A stretch of DNA of 64,000 bases from G025836975 sp048751585 (GCF_048751585.1 NZ_JAZHOB010000004.1:62001-126000); one strand, 5' to 3'; shown: positions 51,495-61,718, counted from the first letter of the stretch. Numbers and translations are program-made. Notes: generated from the sequence alone by a model not told the origin.

Positions 51495-51908
51495 CTAACG
51501 CCTGCCCAGCATGCTCGACAAGGAGCTCAACAGGGAACCGTCCAGGCCGGCATCGACGCTGGCCTGACCGTTGGGCGTGGCCTGATCCACCAGGCTGGGC
51601 AGCATGACGCTAAGATTGCTGAGCACCGATGCCGCATCCAGACCTGAACCTTGCGCCAGCTTGCCGACGAGGTCGTCGCCAAGCACCGGACCCAATTGCC
51701 CAGGCGTAACGGGCAGGTTCTGCCGACTGCTTATCCACGAAGCAATCACATCGCCCAAGCCGCCCTGCTGAAATTGCTCGATCAGCCCGGGCAGGCCGCC
51801 CGGGTACGCCTTTACCTGCTCAATAAGAGCAGGCAGCAAGGCCGCCTGTTCGGCAGCCTGGGGATTCTGCGCACCTACGGCAGAAACTATCGAATCCAAA
51901 AGTCCCAT
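51495..51908 (-). CDS. YidB-family (DUF937) protein
   Basis: 137 residues. The sequence MGLLDSIVSAVGAQNP, LPGLIEQFQQGGLGDVIASWIS and NLPVTPGQLGPVLGDDLVGKLAQGSGL is typical of the YidB/DUF937 family, small Gly- and Leu-rich helical proteins of unknown function. There is no signal peptide. It lies alone between metY (convergent) and the divergent pntAA operon, 128 bases from the latter. Confidence 0.88.
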   Translation of the reverse strand: MGLLDSIVSAVGAQNPQAAEQAALLPALIEQVKAYPGGLPGLIEQFQQGGLGDVIASWISSRQNLPVTPGQLGPVLGDDLVGKLAQGSGLDAASVLSNLSVMLPSLVDQATPNGQASVDAGLDGSLLSSLSSMLGRR

Positions 51909-52035
51909 GTATCACCTCGTAAAACCGGACAGCGCCTCAAGTCTAATGGATTTTGGGCGGACGGACTGCAAATAACTGTCATGACTTCGGGTATAGTTGT
52001 TCCCAGCAAAAATAAACCGGTGGTGGAGAAGCTTT

Positions 52036-53153
<1,118 letters not shown>

Positions 53154-53154
<1 letters not shown>

Positions 53155-53471
53155 TGGACGCAGTCAGCCCTACCCTGATCAACTTCATTATTTTCGTGCT
53201 GGCGGTCTACGTCGGCTTCCATGTGGTGTGGAACGTGACCCCCGCCCTGCATACGCCTCTTATGGCGGTCACCAACGCCATCTCGGCCATTGTCATCGTG
53301 GGCGCCATGCTGGCCGCCGCGCTGACCGAGAGCAGCCTGGCGCGCTATATGGGCGTATTCGCCGTGGCGCTGGCCGCCGTCAATGTCTTCGGCGGTTTTT
53401 TGGTTACCCGGCGCATGCTGGAAATGTTCAAGAAAAAAGATAAGAAACCCCGCGCCGGAGGCCAGGCATGA
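53154..53471 (+). CDS. pntAB: NAD(P)+ transhydrogenase subunit alpha part 2 (PntAB)
   Basis: 105 residues, a small membrane protein with three helices (LINFIIFVLAVYVGFHVVW, TNAISAIVIVGAMLAAAL, YMGVFAVALAAVNVFGGFLV). The SAIVIVGA segment and the conserved Asn in VTNAISAIV are typical of the alpha-subunit membrane domain that helps form the proton channel. Start and stop overlap the neighbouring pnt genes (TGATG, ATGA), indicating tight translational coupling. Confidence 0.95.
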
Positions 53472-54904
53472 TATCCACCGATCTGGTTACGCTGTTTTAT
53501 CTTGTCGCCTCGGTATGTTTCATCCAGGCGCTAAAAGGCTTGTCGCACCCCACCACCTCGCGGCGCGGCAATGCATTCGGCATGATCGGCATGGCCATTG
53601 CCGTGCTGACCACCGCCGCGCTCATCGTCAGCCTGGCCGCCGACGGCACGGCCGGCATCGGCCTGGGCTGGGTGTTGCTGGGCTTGCTGGTTGGCGGAAG
53701 CGTAGGCACGGTAATGGCCAAGCGCGTCGAAATGACGAAAATGCCCGAACTGGTCGCCTTCATGCACAGCATGATAGGCCTGGCCGCGGTCGCCATTGCC
53801 ATTGCCATCGTGGCCGAGCCCCACGCCTTCGGCATCACCGCGGCCGGCGGCCCCATCCCGGTGGGCAATCGCCTGGAGCTTTTCATCGGCACCTTCGTTG
53901 GCGCCATCACCTTTTCGGGTTCGGTCATCGCCTTTGGCAAGCTGTCGGGCAAATATAAATTCCGGCTGTTCCAGGGCGCCCCCGTGGTGTTTTCCGGCCA
54001 GCACATGGTCAACCTGGTACTGGCGCTGGCCATGCTGGCCTGCGGCCTGTGGTTCATGGCGACCCAGGAATGGCTGCCCTTCATCATCATGACCGTCCTG
54101 GCCTTCGTGCTGGGCGTGCTCATCATCATTCCCATCGGCGGCGCCGATATGCCGGTGGTGGTGTCCATGCTCAACAGCTACTCCGGCTGGGCGGCGGCGG
54201 GCATCGGCTTTTCACTGAACAACCCCATGCTCATCATTGCCGGTTCGCTGGTGGGCTCGTCGGGCGCCATCCTGTCCTACATCATGTGCAAGGCCATGAA
54301 CCGGTCCTTCTTCAACGTGATCCTGGGCGGCTTCGGCGCCGAGCCGGGCGCCGCCGCAACCGGGGACCAGGTGCAGCGCAACGTCAAGTCGGGCAGTCCC
54401 GACGACGCCGCCTTCCTCATGAGCAATGCCGAATCGGTCACGATCGTGCCGGGCTACGGTCTGGCCGTGGCCCGCGCCCAGCATGCTCTTAAGGAACTGG
54501 CCGAAAAACTGACCGAAAAGGGCGTCACGGTCAAATACGCCATCCATCCCGTGGCGGGCCGCATGCCCGGCCATATGAACGTCCTGCTGGCTGAAGCCGA
54601 AGTCCCCTACGACCAGGTTTTCGAAATGGACGACATCAACAGCGAGTTCGCGCAAACCGACGTGGTGCTGGTACTGGGCGCCAACGACGTGGTGAACCCG
54701 GCCGCCAAGAACGATCCGCAATCGCCGATAGCCGGCATGCCCATTCTCGAGGCCTACAAGGCGCGCACCGTCATCGTCAACAAACGCTCGATGGCGGCGG
54801 GCTATGCCGGCCTGGACAATGAATTGTTCTATATGGATAAAACCATGATGGTCTTCGGCGATGCCAAGAAAGTCATCGAAGACATGGTCAAAGCGGTCGA
54901 GTAA
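53468..54904 (+). CDS. pntB: NAD(P)+ transhydrogenase subunit beta
   Basis: 478 residues. Nine or so transmembrane helices (to about residue 265) include GKRVEMTKMPELVAFMHSMIGLAAVAIAIA with the conserved His, and the C-terminal NADP(H)-binding domain III has SVTIVPGYGLAVARAQHAL, YAIHPVAGRMPGHMNVLLAEA and VVLVLGANDVVNPAA. It completes the transhydrogenase with PntAA and PntAB. A gene for an ornithine-cyclodeaminase family reductase starts 10 bases after its stop. Confidence 0.96.
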   Translation: MISTDLVTLFYLVASVCFIQALKGLSHPTTSRRGNAFGMIGMAIAVLTTAALIVSLAADGTAGIGLGWVLLGLLVGGSVGTVMAKRVEMTKMPELVAFMHSMIGLAAVAIAIAIVAEPHAFGITAAGGPIPVGNRLELFIGTFVGAITFSGSVIAFGKLSGKYKFRLFQGAPVVFSGQHMVNLVLALAMLACGLWFMATQEWLPFIIMTVLAFVLGVLIIIPIGGADMPVVVSMLNSYSGWAAAGIGFSLNNPMLIIAGSLVGSSGAILSYIMCKAMNRSFFNVILGGFGAEPGAAATGDQVQRNVKSGSPDDAAFLMSNAESVTIVPGYGLAVARAQHALKELAEKLTEKGVTVKYAIHPVAGRMPGHMNVLLAEAEVPYDQVFEMDDINSEFAQTDVVLVLGANDVVNPAAKNDPQSPIAGMPILEAYKARTVIVNKRSMAAGYAGLDNELFYMDKTMMVFGDAKKVIEDMVKAVE

Positions 54905-54914
54905 AGCCTGGACC

Positions 54915-55847
54915 ATGAGCACCGCCAAGCCGCTTTCCGTCTTCGATGCCGCGCAAACGGCCAGGCTGCTCGACTTTGCCGATATGGTCGACGCCCTGGC
55001 CAAAGCGGCGGCCGACTATGCGGCGGGCGGCATACATGCGCCGGAACGGCAGGTCGTTCCTTTCCCGCAAGGCGGCGTGATGCTGTCCATGCCGGCCACG
55101 GCGCAGGACATCGGCATACACAAGCTGGTCAACGTGGTTCCCGGCAACAAGGCGCTGGGCCTGCCCACCATCAACGGCGTGGTATCGGTCTACAACAGCC
55201 GTACTGGGCAGGCACTTGCCGTGCTGGACGGTCCCACCGTGACGGCGCGGCGCACCGCCGCGGTATCCATGCTGGGCATCCGTACCTTCCTGGCCCGTGC
55301 GCCCCGGTGTGTCGCGCTGATGGGCAGCGGAACGCAATCGGCCGGCCACGCCCAAGCCCTGGCGGCCCTTTATCCCGGCTTGCGCACCGTGATCATCGGC
55401 AGCAGCCTGGCCAATGCACAGGCCTTCGTGAAGGCGCATCGAAGCCTGGACCTGATGCTTGCAGCGGCGGACTCGGTACCAGCCGATGCCGACGTCGTCA
55501 TCACCCTGACCACAAGCGCCGTGCCCGTCTATGCGCAGCCAGCCCAGGCGGGACGGCTGCTCATCGGAGTCGGCGCGTTCAAGCCCGAACTGGCCGAGAT
55601 CGCGCCGGATACCCTGCACCACAGCCAGGTGTATGTCGATGATCCGGCCGGCGCCCGCCACGAAGCCGGCGATCTTATTCAGGCGAACCTCGACTGGAGC
55701 CGGGTCGGGTCCCTGGCCACGGCATTAAGCCAAGGCGCCCCGCTGGAAAAACCCATTGTTTTCAAGACTGTCGGATGCGCCGCATGGGATCTGGCGGCGG
55801 CCAGATGCGCCCTGCAAAAAAAAGAATACTTACAACTCGTCAACTAG
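54915..55847 (+). CDS. Ornithine cyclodeaminase/mu-crystallin family reductase
   Basis: 310 residues from the ATG at 54915. It has the family's Rossmann core (CVALMGSGTQSAGHAQALAALYP), the substrate loop LPTINGVVSVYNSRTGQALAVLDGPTVTARRTAAVS, and the C-terminal VGAFKPELAEIAPDTL. Members include ornithine cyclodeaminase, alanine dehydrogenase and Delta1-pyrroline/piperideine-2-carboxylate reductases; the sequence looks closest to the last group (LhpI-like), which is NADPH-dependent. Cotranscription with pntB (10-base gap) would couple it to NADPH supply, though that link is inference. Confidence 0.85.
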   Translation: MSTAKPLSVFDAAQTARLLDFADMVDALAKAAADYAAGGIHAPERQVVPFPQGGVMLSMPATAQDIGIHKLVNVVPGNKALGLPTINGVVSVYNSRTGQALAVLDGPTVTARRTAAVSMLGIRTFLARAPRCVALMGSGTQSAGHAQALAALYPGLRTVIIGSSLANAQAFVKAHRSLDLMLAAADSVPADADVVITLTTSAVPVYAQPAQAGRLLIGVGAFKPELAEIAPDTLHHSQVYVDDPAGARHEAGDLIQANLDWSRVGSLATALSQGAPLEKPIVFKTVGCAAWDLAAARCALQKKEYLQLVN

Positions 55848-55945
55848 GGTAATTGTCATAGAAAAAGCACAACAAACGGGGTAGACTTGGGAACAAGAGT
55901 CATTTCGTGCACTTGTTCATCGTTTAATCCCGAGCACACCCGCCC

Positions 55946-56698
55946 ATGCCTATCGCAACCTACGCAATCCCCCACACAGAAGACGATACCCAAGCCGCCG
56001 CTTCGCGGCTCGAAATCGCCAAGCTTTTGCGTTCCGTTGAAGAAAAAAAATCGTTGATGAAAATCTATATTCAGCAACGCGCCGTGGCCGTCTCCGCAAC
56101 CATTCTCGACGTCGATCCTGAAAACCACGCGATCATCCTGGACGATTCCCCCGAAGGCGAGCTAAAAAACTTCCACGAGAACGAAGACGTCTCTTACGAG
56201 ATCACGCTCGATACCGCGCGCATCCTGTTTTCGTCTCAACAGGTCGCGCCCTGCGAGCACGACAACCGCCCCGCCCTGCGCCTTAGCCTGCCCAAATCGC
56301 TTACACGCATACAGCGCCGCGAATCCTACCGCCTGGATGTTCCCGTCACGGATCCGGCCACTTGCCGAATCACCCTGCCGGGAGGCGCCGGCACCATCTC
56401 GCTGCAAGTCAAAGACATCAGCACCGGGGGCGTCTCGGTGGTCGACAATCAACGGCAATTGGGCTCCTCCGCCGGCACCCTGTATTCTTCGTGCCAGCTC
56501 GATCTTCCCGGCACCGGTACGCTGTCCGTCAAGCTGCAGGTCATGCGCTTCATGAGCGAAGCCCTGCCCTTCGAGCAGGAAAGCCGCCACGTGGGCTGCA
56601 AGTTTGTCGACCTGCACAACTCCACCGAAATCCAGGTGCAAAACTATATCAGTTCGCTGGAACGGGCCATCAACGCCAAACGCCGGGGCTTCGATTGA
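55946..56698 (+). CDS. PilZ-domain protein (YcgR-like)
   Basis: 250 residues. An N-terminal YcgR-type domain (about 15-115) is followed by a PilZ domain with the c-di-GMP-binding motif RIQRRESYRLDVPV (RxxxR) and DISTGGVSVVD (D-x-S-x-x-G). C-di-GMP binding is therefore expected, as in the flagellar brake YcgR. No flagellar genes are near. A mild Lys run (VEEKKSLMKIYIQQRAV) lies near residue 35. The next gene, tpm, begins 38 bases later. Confidence 0.88.
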   Translation: MPIATYAIPHTEDDTQAAASRLEIAKLLRSVEEKKSLMKIYIQQRAVAVSATILDVDPENHAIILDDSPEGELKNFHENEDVSYEITLDTARILFSSQQVAPCEHDNRPALRLSLPKSLTRIQRRESYRLDVPVTDPATCRITLPGGAGTISLQVKDISTGGVSVVDNQRQLGSSAGTLYSSCQLDLPGTGTLSVKLQVMRFMSEALPFEQESRHVGCKFVDLHNSTEIQVQNYISSLERAINAKRRGFD

Positions 56699-56736
56699 TG
56701 CGGCCCGCCAGTTCAGGCCATTGGCAATATCCGTAA

Positions 56737-57396
56737 ATGAAAGCCGATTTCTGGCTGGAGCGCTGGCGCGAGGGCCAGACGCACTTCCACCAAAGCCGCA
56801 TCACTCCCTTGCTGCAAAAATATTGGCCCGCGCTGGATCTGGACGCCGGCAGCCGTGTGCTTGTGCCCTTGTGCGGCAAAACGCTGGATATGATCTGGCT
56901 GGCCGAACAGGGCCATCAGGTACTCGGGGTGGAATTGTCTCCTCTGGCGGTGGAGCAATTCTTTTCAGAAAACGGATTGAATCCAGGCACGCATGAATCC
57001 CACGCCGGGCGGCATTACACCGCCGGAAACATCGAAATCATATGCGGAGACATTTTCGCCATGGATGCGGCCAGCCTGGCCGCCTGCACGGCTGTCTACG
57101 ACCGCGCCGCCCTGGTCGCCCTGCCCAGGCCCATGCGCGCAGGCTATGTCGACCATGTGTATGGACAGCTCTCCAGGCAATACCGCGGGCTGCTGTTGAC
57201 CCTGGATTATCCGCAAGACCAAATGGACGGCCCGCCCTTTTCGCTTGACGATACCGAAGTCCAATCGCTGTACGCGGCTCATTCCCGCGCCCAAATCATC
57301 GATAGGCGCGGCATACTGGACAAAGAGCCCAAGTTCGCCGCGCGCGGGCTGACCCGCCTGGACACTGCCGTTTATCGATTGAGCGCCAAGCCTTAG
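56737..57396 (+). CDS. tpm: Thiopurine S-methyltransferase-family protein
   Basis: 219 residues. The family start KADFWLERWREGQTHFHQSRI is followed by the AdoMet motif RVLVPLCGKTLDMIWLAEQGHQVLGVELSPLAVEQFF and YDRAALVALP. Bacterial TPMTs methylate tellurite, selenite and thiopurines, and the sequence fits them in length. It ends inside a long inverted repeat (57376-57421) that contains its stop codon. It converges with the beta-propeller gene. Confidence 0.93.
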   Translation: MKADFWLERWREGQTHFHQSRITPLLQKYWPALDLDAGSRVLVPLCGKTLDMIWLAEQGHQVLGVELSPLAVEQFFSENGLNPGTHESHAGRHYTAGNIEIICGDIFAMDAASLAACTAVYDRAALVALPRPMRAGYVDHVYGQLSRQYRGLLLTLDYPQDQMDGPPFSLDDTEVQSLYAAHSRAQIIDRRGILDKEPKFAARGLTRLDTAVYRLSAKP

Positions 57397-57421
57397 CAAG
57401 CCCTGGCTTCGCGCTCAATCG
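57376..57421. terminator. Long inverted repeat at the tpm stop, probable bidirectional terminator
   Basis: CGATTGAGCGC plus AAGCC (57376-57392) pairs with GGCTT plus GCGCTCAATCG (57405-57421) with one mismatch and a 12-base loop, giving a 17-position stem. The tpm stop codon (57394-57396) is in the loop. It lies between two convergent genes; no T tract is obvious. Confidence 0.5.
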
Positions 57422-57426
57422 GTCTA

Positions 57427-58698
57427 TCAGCCGGCAACGATCGCCGACACGTCTATCTCGTACATCTGCCGCTCGTTCTCGTGGACGGAGTCGATGCATA
57501 CGCGGGTTCCATCGCGGTTCCAGCGCGGATGCAGATCGCAGCGGTTTTCCTTCTTCAGGTCCGGATCGGCATAGAAACTGCCCAGATCGATCTTCCTGTT
57601 GTCGACCACATTGAAAAGAAAAAGAATGCGCTCATGGGTAGTCGAATCCGGATACGTATCGCTTAGCAGCCAGCGTTTGTCGGTGGGCGAAAAGCTCATA
57701 TGCCCGTTTTCGGTCAGTATCCCCTCGCCTATCACCCGCACCGCGGCGTCATCGCGATCCTGGTACAGATGGTAGTGTATGGAGCCGGCATGCGGCCCCC
57801 ACACAATGATGCGCTCATCGTCGCACCAGAGCGGATGCGATATCTGGTATTCCGACTTTTCGTAGTCGAAGGTACCGACGGAGGCCGGGTCAAAATCGTC
57901 AGCCAATTGCGGCAAAGGATGATCGGAGCATTCCAGCAGGCGGATATCGGAGCCGTCCGGACTGATCGTGATCAGCCGATGCAGGAAGCAGGTCTCGTCC
58001 TCGACACGCTCGGTCCAGCGATGCAGGAATAGTATGCGTGAAGATGCCGGATTGATCTCGATATGGCTGACCCAATGAATCGCCTTGTCCATCGATGCGC
58101 GGTGATGGAATTGCTTCAGCGCGTCGTAGCTTACCAGCATGCGATGCTCGCCGGTGTCCAGATCCATGACGCGGATGCCGTCGTCGGCGGGGCACAGGTC
58201 GACGTCGAACGGGCCGCCATACTCGCTGTAGCCTATCGTCTCGTGCGTAATGTAAAGACGGCGGTAGTCCACGCTTAGCGCGTATTCGCCATTGGGCGCC
58301 ACGACATAGATCGGCAAGGGCAGCTGGCGGACATGGCCGGAATGAATGTCGCGTATCCGGCTGCCGAAGCCGGCATAGACTGCATCCTTGCTATCGCTGC
58401 GGACGTTATATATGACCTTCGAATCCGAGATGCCATCCACCCATTGCAACTGCGCACCCATTTGCCAGTTCCAGGCGCAGGTGGTATCCACGACATGGAA
58501 TGCATCGCCCTGCGCCGTATCGAAATAACCGACCTCGGCTTCAAGCTCCGGATGCAGGCGGGCATCCATAACGGGCACCTGAAGGGCCAGCACCCGCCGG
58601 TTGTCGCGGTCCCAGGTGGATTTGTTGTAGTAACCGAAAAAATGATGCTTGTCCTTGCCGCCGAATCGACGGCAAGGGGGATAGAGTGCAACGGTCAT
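57427..58698 (-). CDS. Unassigned beta-propeller-like protein
   Basis: 423 residues, no signal peptide and no membrane segment. It opens with FGGKDKHHFFGYYNKSTWDRDNRRVLAL, and repeated blade-like strands follow (VIYNVRSDSKDAVYAGF, YVVAPNGEYALSVDYRRLYI, IRVMDLDTGEHRMLVS, HMSFSPTDKRWLLSDTYPD, DLHPRWNRDGTRVCID). This pattern resembles seven-bladed propellers of the oligogalacturonate-lyase/TolB type; several His residues (HHF, HRAS, HISH-type) could bind metal, but the reaction cannot be named. It is followed, 5 bases on, by no gene of its strand; the Bug receptor upstream (58704-59696) is cotranscribed with a 5-base gap. Confidence 0.7.
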   Translation of the reverse strand: MTVALYPPCRRFGGKDKHHFFGYYNKSTWDRDNRRVLALQVPVMDARLHPELEAEVGYFDTAQGDAFHVVDTTCAWNWQMGAQLQWVDGISDSKVIYNVRSDSKDAVYAGFGSRIRDIHSGHVRQLPLPIYVVAPNGEYALSVDYRRLYITHETIGYSEYGGPFDVDLCPADDGIRVMDLDTGEHRMLVSYDALKQFHHRASMDKAIHWVSHIEINPASSRILFLHRWTERVEDETCFLHRLITISPDGSDIRLLECSDHPLPQLADDFDPASVGTFDYEKSEYQISHPLWCDDERIIVWGPHAGSIHYHLYQDRDDAAVRVIGEGILTENGHMSFSPTDKRWLLSDTYPDSTTHERILFLFNVVDNRKIDLGSFYADPDLKKENRCDLHPRWNRDGTRVCIDSVHENERQMYEIDVSAIVAG

Positions 58699-58703
58699 AC
58701 GTC

Positions 58704-59696
58704 TTAGGAACCTACGGTGATCTTGGCGGTATTGATGACTTTGTCCCAGCGAGCCTTCTCTTTATTGATATAGGCCCGGGCTTCGGACGGTGAATTACCC
58801 ACGGGAGTCATGCCCAGGTTCTCCAGCCCCTTGCGGAAGTCGGGATTGGCATAGATCTTCTGTATGTCCTTATTGATTTTTTCGACCAATGCGTCGGGCA
58901 CATCCTTGCTGGCTACCAGCGTGGTGAACGACATGACCTCCAGTCCCGGCAGACCCGCCTCTTTGGCTGTCGGCACATTCGGAAGCTGGGGAGCGCGCTT
59001 ATCGCCGGTAATGGCAAGCGCCTTGAGCTTGCCCGTCTGCACATACGAGATCACCGTCGGGATGTTCTCGAACAACAGGTGGATCTGCTCGCCCATCAGG
59101 TCATTCAGGGCGGCCGAACTGCCCTTGTACGGAATATGCGTGATGGGCGCGCCCGATTCCATCTTGTAGAGCTCGCCTATCATGTGCACGGAAGAACCCA
59201 CCCCGGCGGAACCGAAATAAATCGAGTCGGGCTTTTCTTTGGCAAGCGCGGTCAGCTCGGCCAGCGTATTGGCGGGCAGGCTGGGCGTGGCGACCACCAC
59301 ATGAGGCATCTGAGCCACGATGGTGATGGGCTTCAGGTCTTCGCCTGGCTTGTAGTTCAAGGCGGGATACACGCCATAGGTCGCGTGCAGGCCTATCGAT
59401 CCCAGCAGCAGGGTATAGCCATCGGGACCGGAATCAGATACCAGGCGGCCGCCTATGTGTCCGCCCGCGCCGGGCCTGTTCTCGACCACAACGGACTTGC
59501 CGTAAAGCTTGCCCAGGTAGTCGGCGATAAGGCGCCCCTGGATGTCGGAGCTGCCACCGGCCGAAAAGGGAACGACGATACGGATCGGCTTTGTCGGATA
59601 GTCTTCCTGCGCATTGGAAACTGGCGCAAGCGCGCAAATGGAAGCCGCAAGAACTGCCTGGCTGGCCGCTTTGGCCCATGTCGAAAATAATTTCAT
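58704..59696 (-). CDS. Bug/TctC-family tripartite tricarboxylate receptor
   Basis: 330 residues from the ATG at 59696; AAAGG is well placed before it. Signal peptide (ASICALAPVSNAQEDYP) and motifs RIVVPFSAGGSSDI, VVVENRPGAGGHIGG, GPDGYTLLLG, ITHIPYKGSSAALN and SKDVPDALVEK. It is the first gene of a transcript with the beta-propeller gene, and divergent from a LysR regulator, suggesting a small carboxylate uptake and processing unit. No TctAB genes are adjacent. The divergent region holds an interrupted inverted repeat at 59797-59837. Confidence 0.88.
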   Translation of the reverse strand: MKLFSTWAKAASQAVLAASICALAPVSNAQEDYPTKPIRIVVPFSAGGSSDIQGRLIADYLGKLYGKSVVVENRPGAGGHIGGRLVSDSGPDGYTLLLGSIGLHATYGVYPALNYKPGEDLKPITIVAQMPHVVVATPSLPANTLAELTALAKEKPDSIYFGSAGVGSSVHMIGELYKMESGAPITHIPYKGSSAALNDLMGEQIHLLFENIPTVISYVQTGKLKALAITGDKRAPQLPNVPTAKEAGLPGLEVMSFTTLVASKDVPDALVEKINKDIQKIYANPDFRKGLENLGMTPVGNSPSEARAYINKEKARWDKVINTAKITVGS

Positions 59697-59796
59697 CGGA
59701 TTACCTTTCACGATTACTTAAGAAGAAGCTGCGTCATCAGGCCAACATGCCGCCGGATTCAACAAAAGTGTAAAGATCATACCCAATTCATGAAAA

Positions 59797-59837
59797 TGCT
59801 ATTTTGCCCACCATCTATGCAAAATTGGTATAGCATT
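59797..59837. promoter_or_regulatory. Nested inverted repeats, probable LysR operator
   Basis: ATGCTAT (59797-59803) and ATAGCAT (59831-59837) form a perfect inverted repeat, and inside it ATTTTGC (59802-59808) and GCAAAAT (59820-59826) form another. The site lies between the divergent Bug and LysR genes, 60 bases before the LysR ATG, the usual location of LysR-type recognition and activation sites. Confidence 0.5.
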
Positions 59838-59896
59838 GCCATGTCAACCTTATTGCAGCCTTGCCTGCACAGGCTTCCAGCTCCACCCAGACCACC

Positions 59897-60781
59897 ATGA
59901 GCCGTCCTCTTAATTTTCGCCAGATCGAAGCATTCCGCGCCGTCATGCTCACGGGCACCACGACCAGCGCGGCGCGCATGCTGCATACCACGCAACCATC
60001 CGTCAGCCGGCTGATCGGCCAAATCCAGTCGGCCACCGGCATCGCGCTGTTCGACATGCAGCACGGCAGGCTGAGGCCAACGGCGGAAGCCACCGAGTTG
60101 TTCGACACCATACAGCGCCATTTCCTGGGACTGGAAAGCATAGAGGCGCGAGTCGATGCCATGCGCCGGTCAGGCAGCGGCATTCTGCGCATCGCCTGCA
60201 CGCCGTCGCTGGGTCTGGGGGTGGTGCCCGCGGCCATTGCCGCGTTTTCGGCGGAACATCCCGACGTCCAGGTAAATATACAGACCCTGGGCAGCCACTA
60301 TCTGCGCGATGGACTGCAGCACGGCCTGTTCGACCTGGTATTGAGCACGGCCGCTTTCGACGCCATGTCGTTCCATGAGGAAAGAATCCACCAAAGCGAT
60401 GCCGTATGCGTCATCCGCCCTGGCCATGCGCTGGCGGACAGGAAGAAAATCCACGTGCGAGACTTGCAGGGCATCCTGCTGTTGTCCTTGAATGCAAACG
60501 ACGAGCTGGCTGTTTCACTGGACGAGTTGATGTCCAGGCACCAGATCGCGCCGTCCGGTAAGATAGAAACCACTTATTCCTCGACCATATGCTCGATGAC
60601 TATGCGCACCGATGGCGTCGGCATCGTCAACGAGTATGTCGCCGATGTGTTTGCCGAGAAGCTGACGATACTCCCGTTCTTTCCGCGCATCCCAGTCGAC
60701 ATGTACCTGGCCTATCCGCCGCAGCGGGCTCCATCCCGGCTGGCCAAGGTGTTTGCGGATGTGGTCCGGTCGCAACTTTAG
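59897..60781 (+). CDS. LysR-family transcriptional regulator
   Basis: 294 residues from the ATG at 59897. The HTH is NFRQIEAFRAVMLTGTTTSAARMLHTTQPSVSRLIGQIQSATGIALF, typical of the LysR N-terminus, followed by an effector domain (LRIACTPSLGLGVVPAAIAAF, DLVLSTAAFDAM, VGIVNEYVADVF). It is divergent from the Bug/propeller unit and likely controls it. A spermidine-synthase-like gene starts 22 bases downstream and may be cotranscribed. Confidence 0.9.
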   Translation: MSRPLNFRQIEAFRAVMLTGTTTSAARMLHTTQPSVSRLIGQIQSATGIALFDMQHGRLRPTAEATELFDTIQRHFLGLESIEARVDAMRRSGSGILRIACTPSLGLGVVPAAIAAFSAEHPDVQVNIQTLGSHYLRDGLQHGLFDLVLSTAAFDAMSFHEERIHQSDAVCVIRPGHALADRKKIHVRDLQGILLLSLNANDELAVSLDELMSRHQIAPSGKIETTYSSTICSMTMRTDGVGIVNEYVADVFAEKLTILPFFPRIPVDMYLAYPPQRAPSRLAKVFADVVRSQL

Positions 60782-60803
60782 CCAAGTCAGGGGGCCGACG
60801 CCG

Positions 60804-61718
60804 ATGAAACAATCCGATTCCGCCAGGCCCAGAGGCCGCCGCTCTCGCTACACCGCCGTGCTGGGCCTGGCCCTTGCGGCTTGCGCGGCCGCGCTGGCCA
60901 CCTATTCGTTATATACGGCTTCAGCTCCCCGCATTATCCATACCGAGCCCTCGCAGTTCTCACCAGTGCTTGTAATAGAAGAATATGGCGAGCGGTGCCT
61001 GAACTTCAGTGAAACAAAAGGCGGCGGACGGCAAACCTGCTTCGATCTGGACGAGCCGGACAAAATGGTGTTTGCCTACACACGCATGATGGCCAGCGCG
61101 CTTTTCCTGAACCCCAAGCCCGAAAATGTCCTGATTGTCGGCTTGGGAGGGGCAACCATACCGCTAGCCTTGGAAAAGATACTGCCTGATGCCGTTATAG
61201 ACACCGTCGAAATCGACCCTAGCGTTGCCCGAGTGGCCGAACGCTACTTCGGATACAAGCAGGGTCCGCGACAGCGGCTGTTTTTGGAGGACGGCCGCGC
61301 GTTTGTGGAACGCGCGCGAGCCGAAGGCCGGCAGTACGACATGGTGATGCTGGATGCGTTCGATGTGGACTACATTCCACCCCACCTGCTCACCCGCGAG
61401 TTCCTTCAGCATGTATACGCGATCCTGTCGCCCAACGGGGTATTGGTGGCCAATACCTTCACCAACAGCCATATGTACGACCAGGAATCAGCCACTTACG
61501 CCGACGTCTTCGGCGACTTTTTCAATCTGCGCGCTGGAAACCGTGTGATCATCGCCGCCCGCGGCAAGCTGCCCGATGACGAGACGCTTGAACGCAATGC
61601 GACGGCCCTTGCCGACACATTGGCGCCGTTTGGAATAGACCTGCGGCAGGCGCTACAGCGGTTCTCGCGCAAACCCGACTGGAACGAGAATGCGGCCGTC
61701 CTGACGGACGCCGACTGA
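60804..61718 (+). CDS. Spermidine synthase-like membrane-anchored methyltransferase-fold protein
   Basis: 304 residues from the ATG at 60804. A transmembrane or signal segment (AVLGLALAACAAALATYSLYT) precedes a spermidine-synthase-like Rossmann domain: NVLIVGLGGATIPLALEKILPDAVIDTVEIDPSVARVAERYFG and YDMVMLDAFDVDYIPPHLLTREFLQHV. The gatekeeper region HTEPSQFSPVLVIEEYGERCLNF is typical of these proteins, but the usual decarboxylated-AdoMet/putrescine-binding Tyr-Asp set is not fully clear. Function in polyamine synthesis is not certain; many such 'SpeE-like' proteins are of unknown substrate. Confidence 0.8.
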   Translation: MKQSDSARPRGRRSRYTAVLGLALAACAAALATYSLYTASAPRIIHTEPSQFSPVLVIEEYGERCLNFSETKGGGRQTCFDLDEPDKMVFAYTRMMASALFLNPKPENVLIVGLGGATIPLALEKILPDAVIDTVEIDPSVARVAERYFGYKQGPRQRLFLEDGRAFVERARAEGRQYDMVMLDAFDVDYIPPHLLTREFLQHVYAILSPNGVLVANTFTNSHMYDQESATYADVFGDFFNLRAGNRVIIAARGKLPDDETLERNATALADTLAPFGIDLRQALQRFSRKPDWNENAAVLTDAD

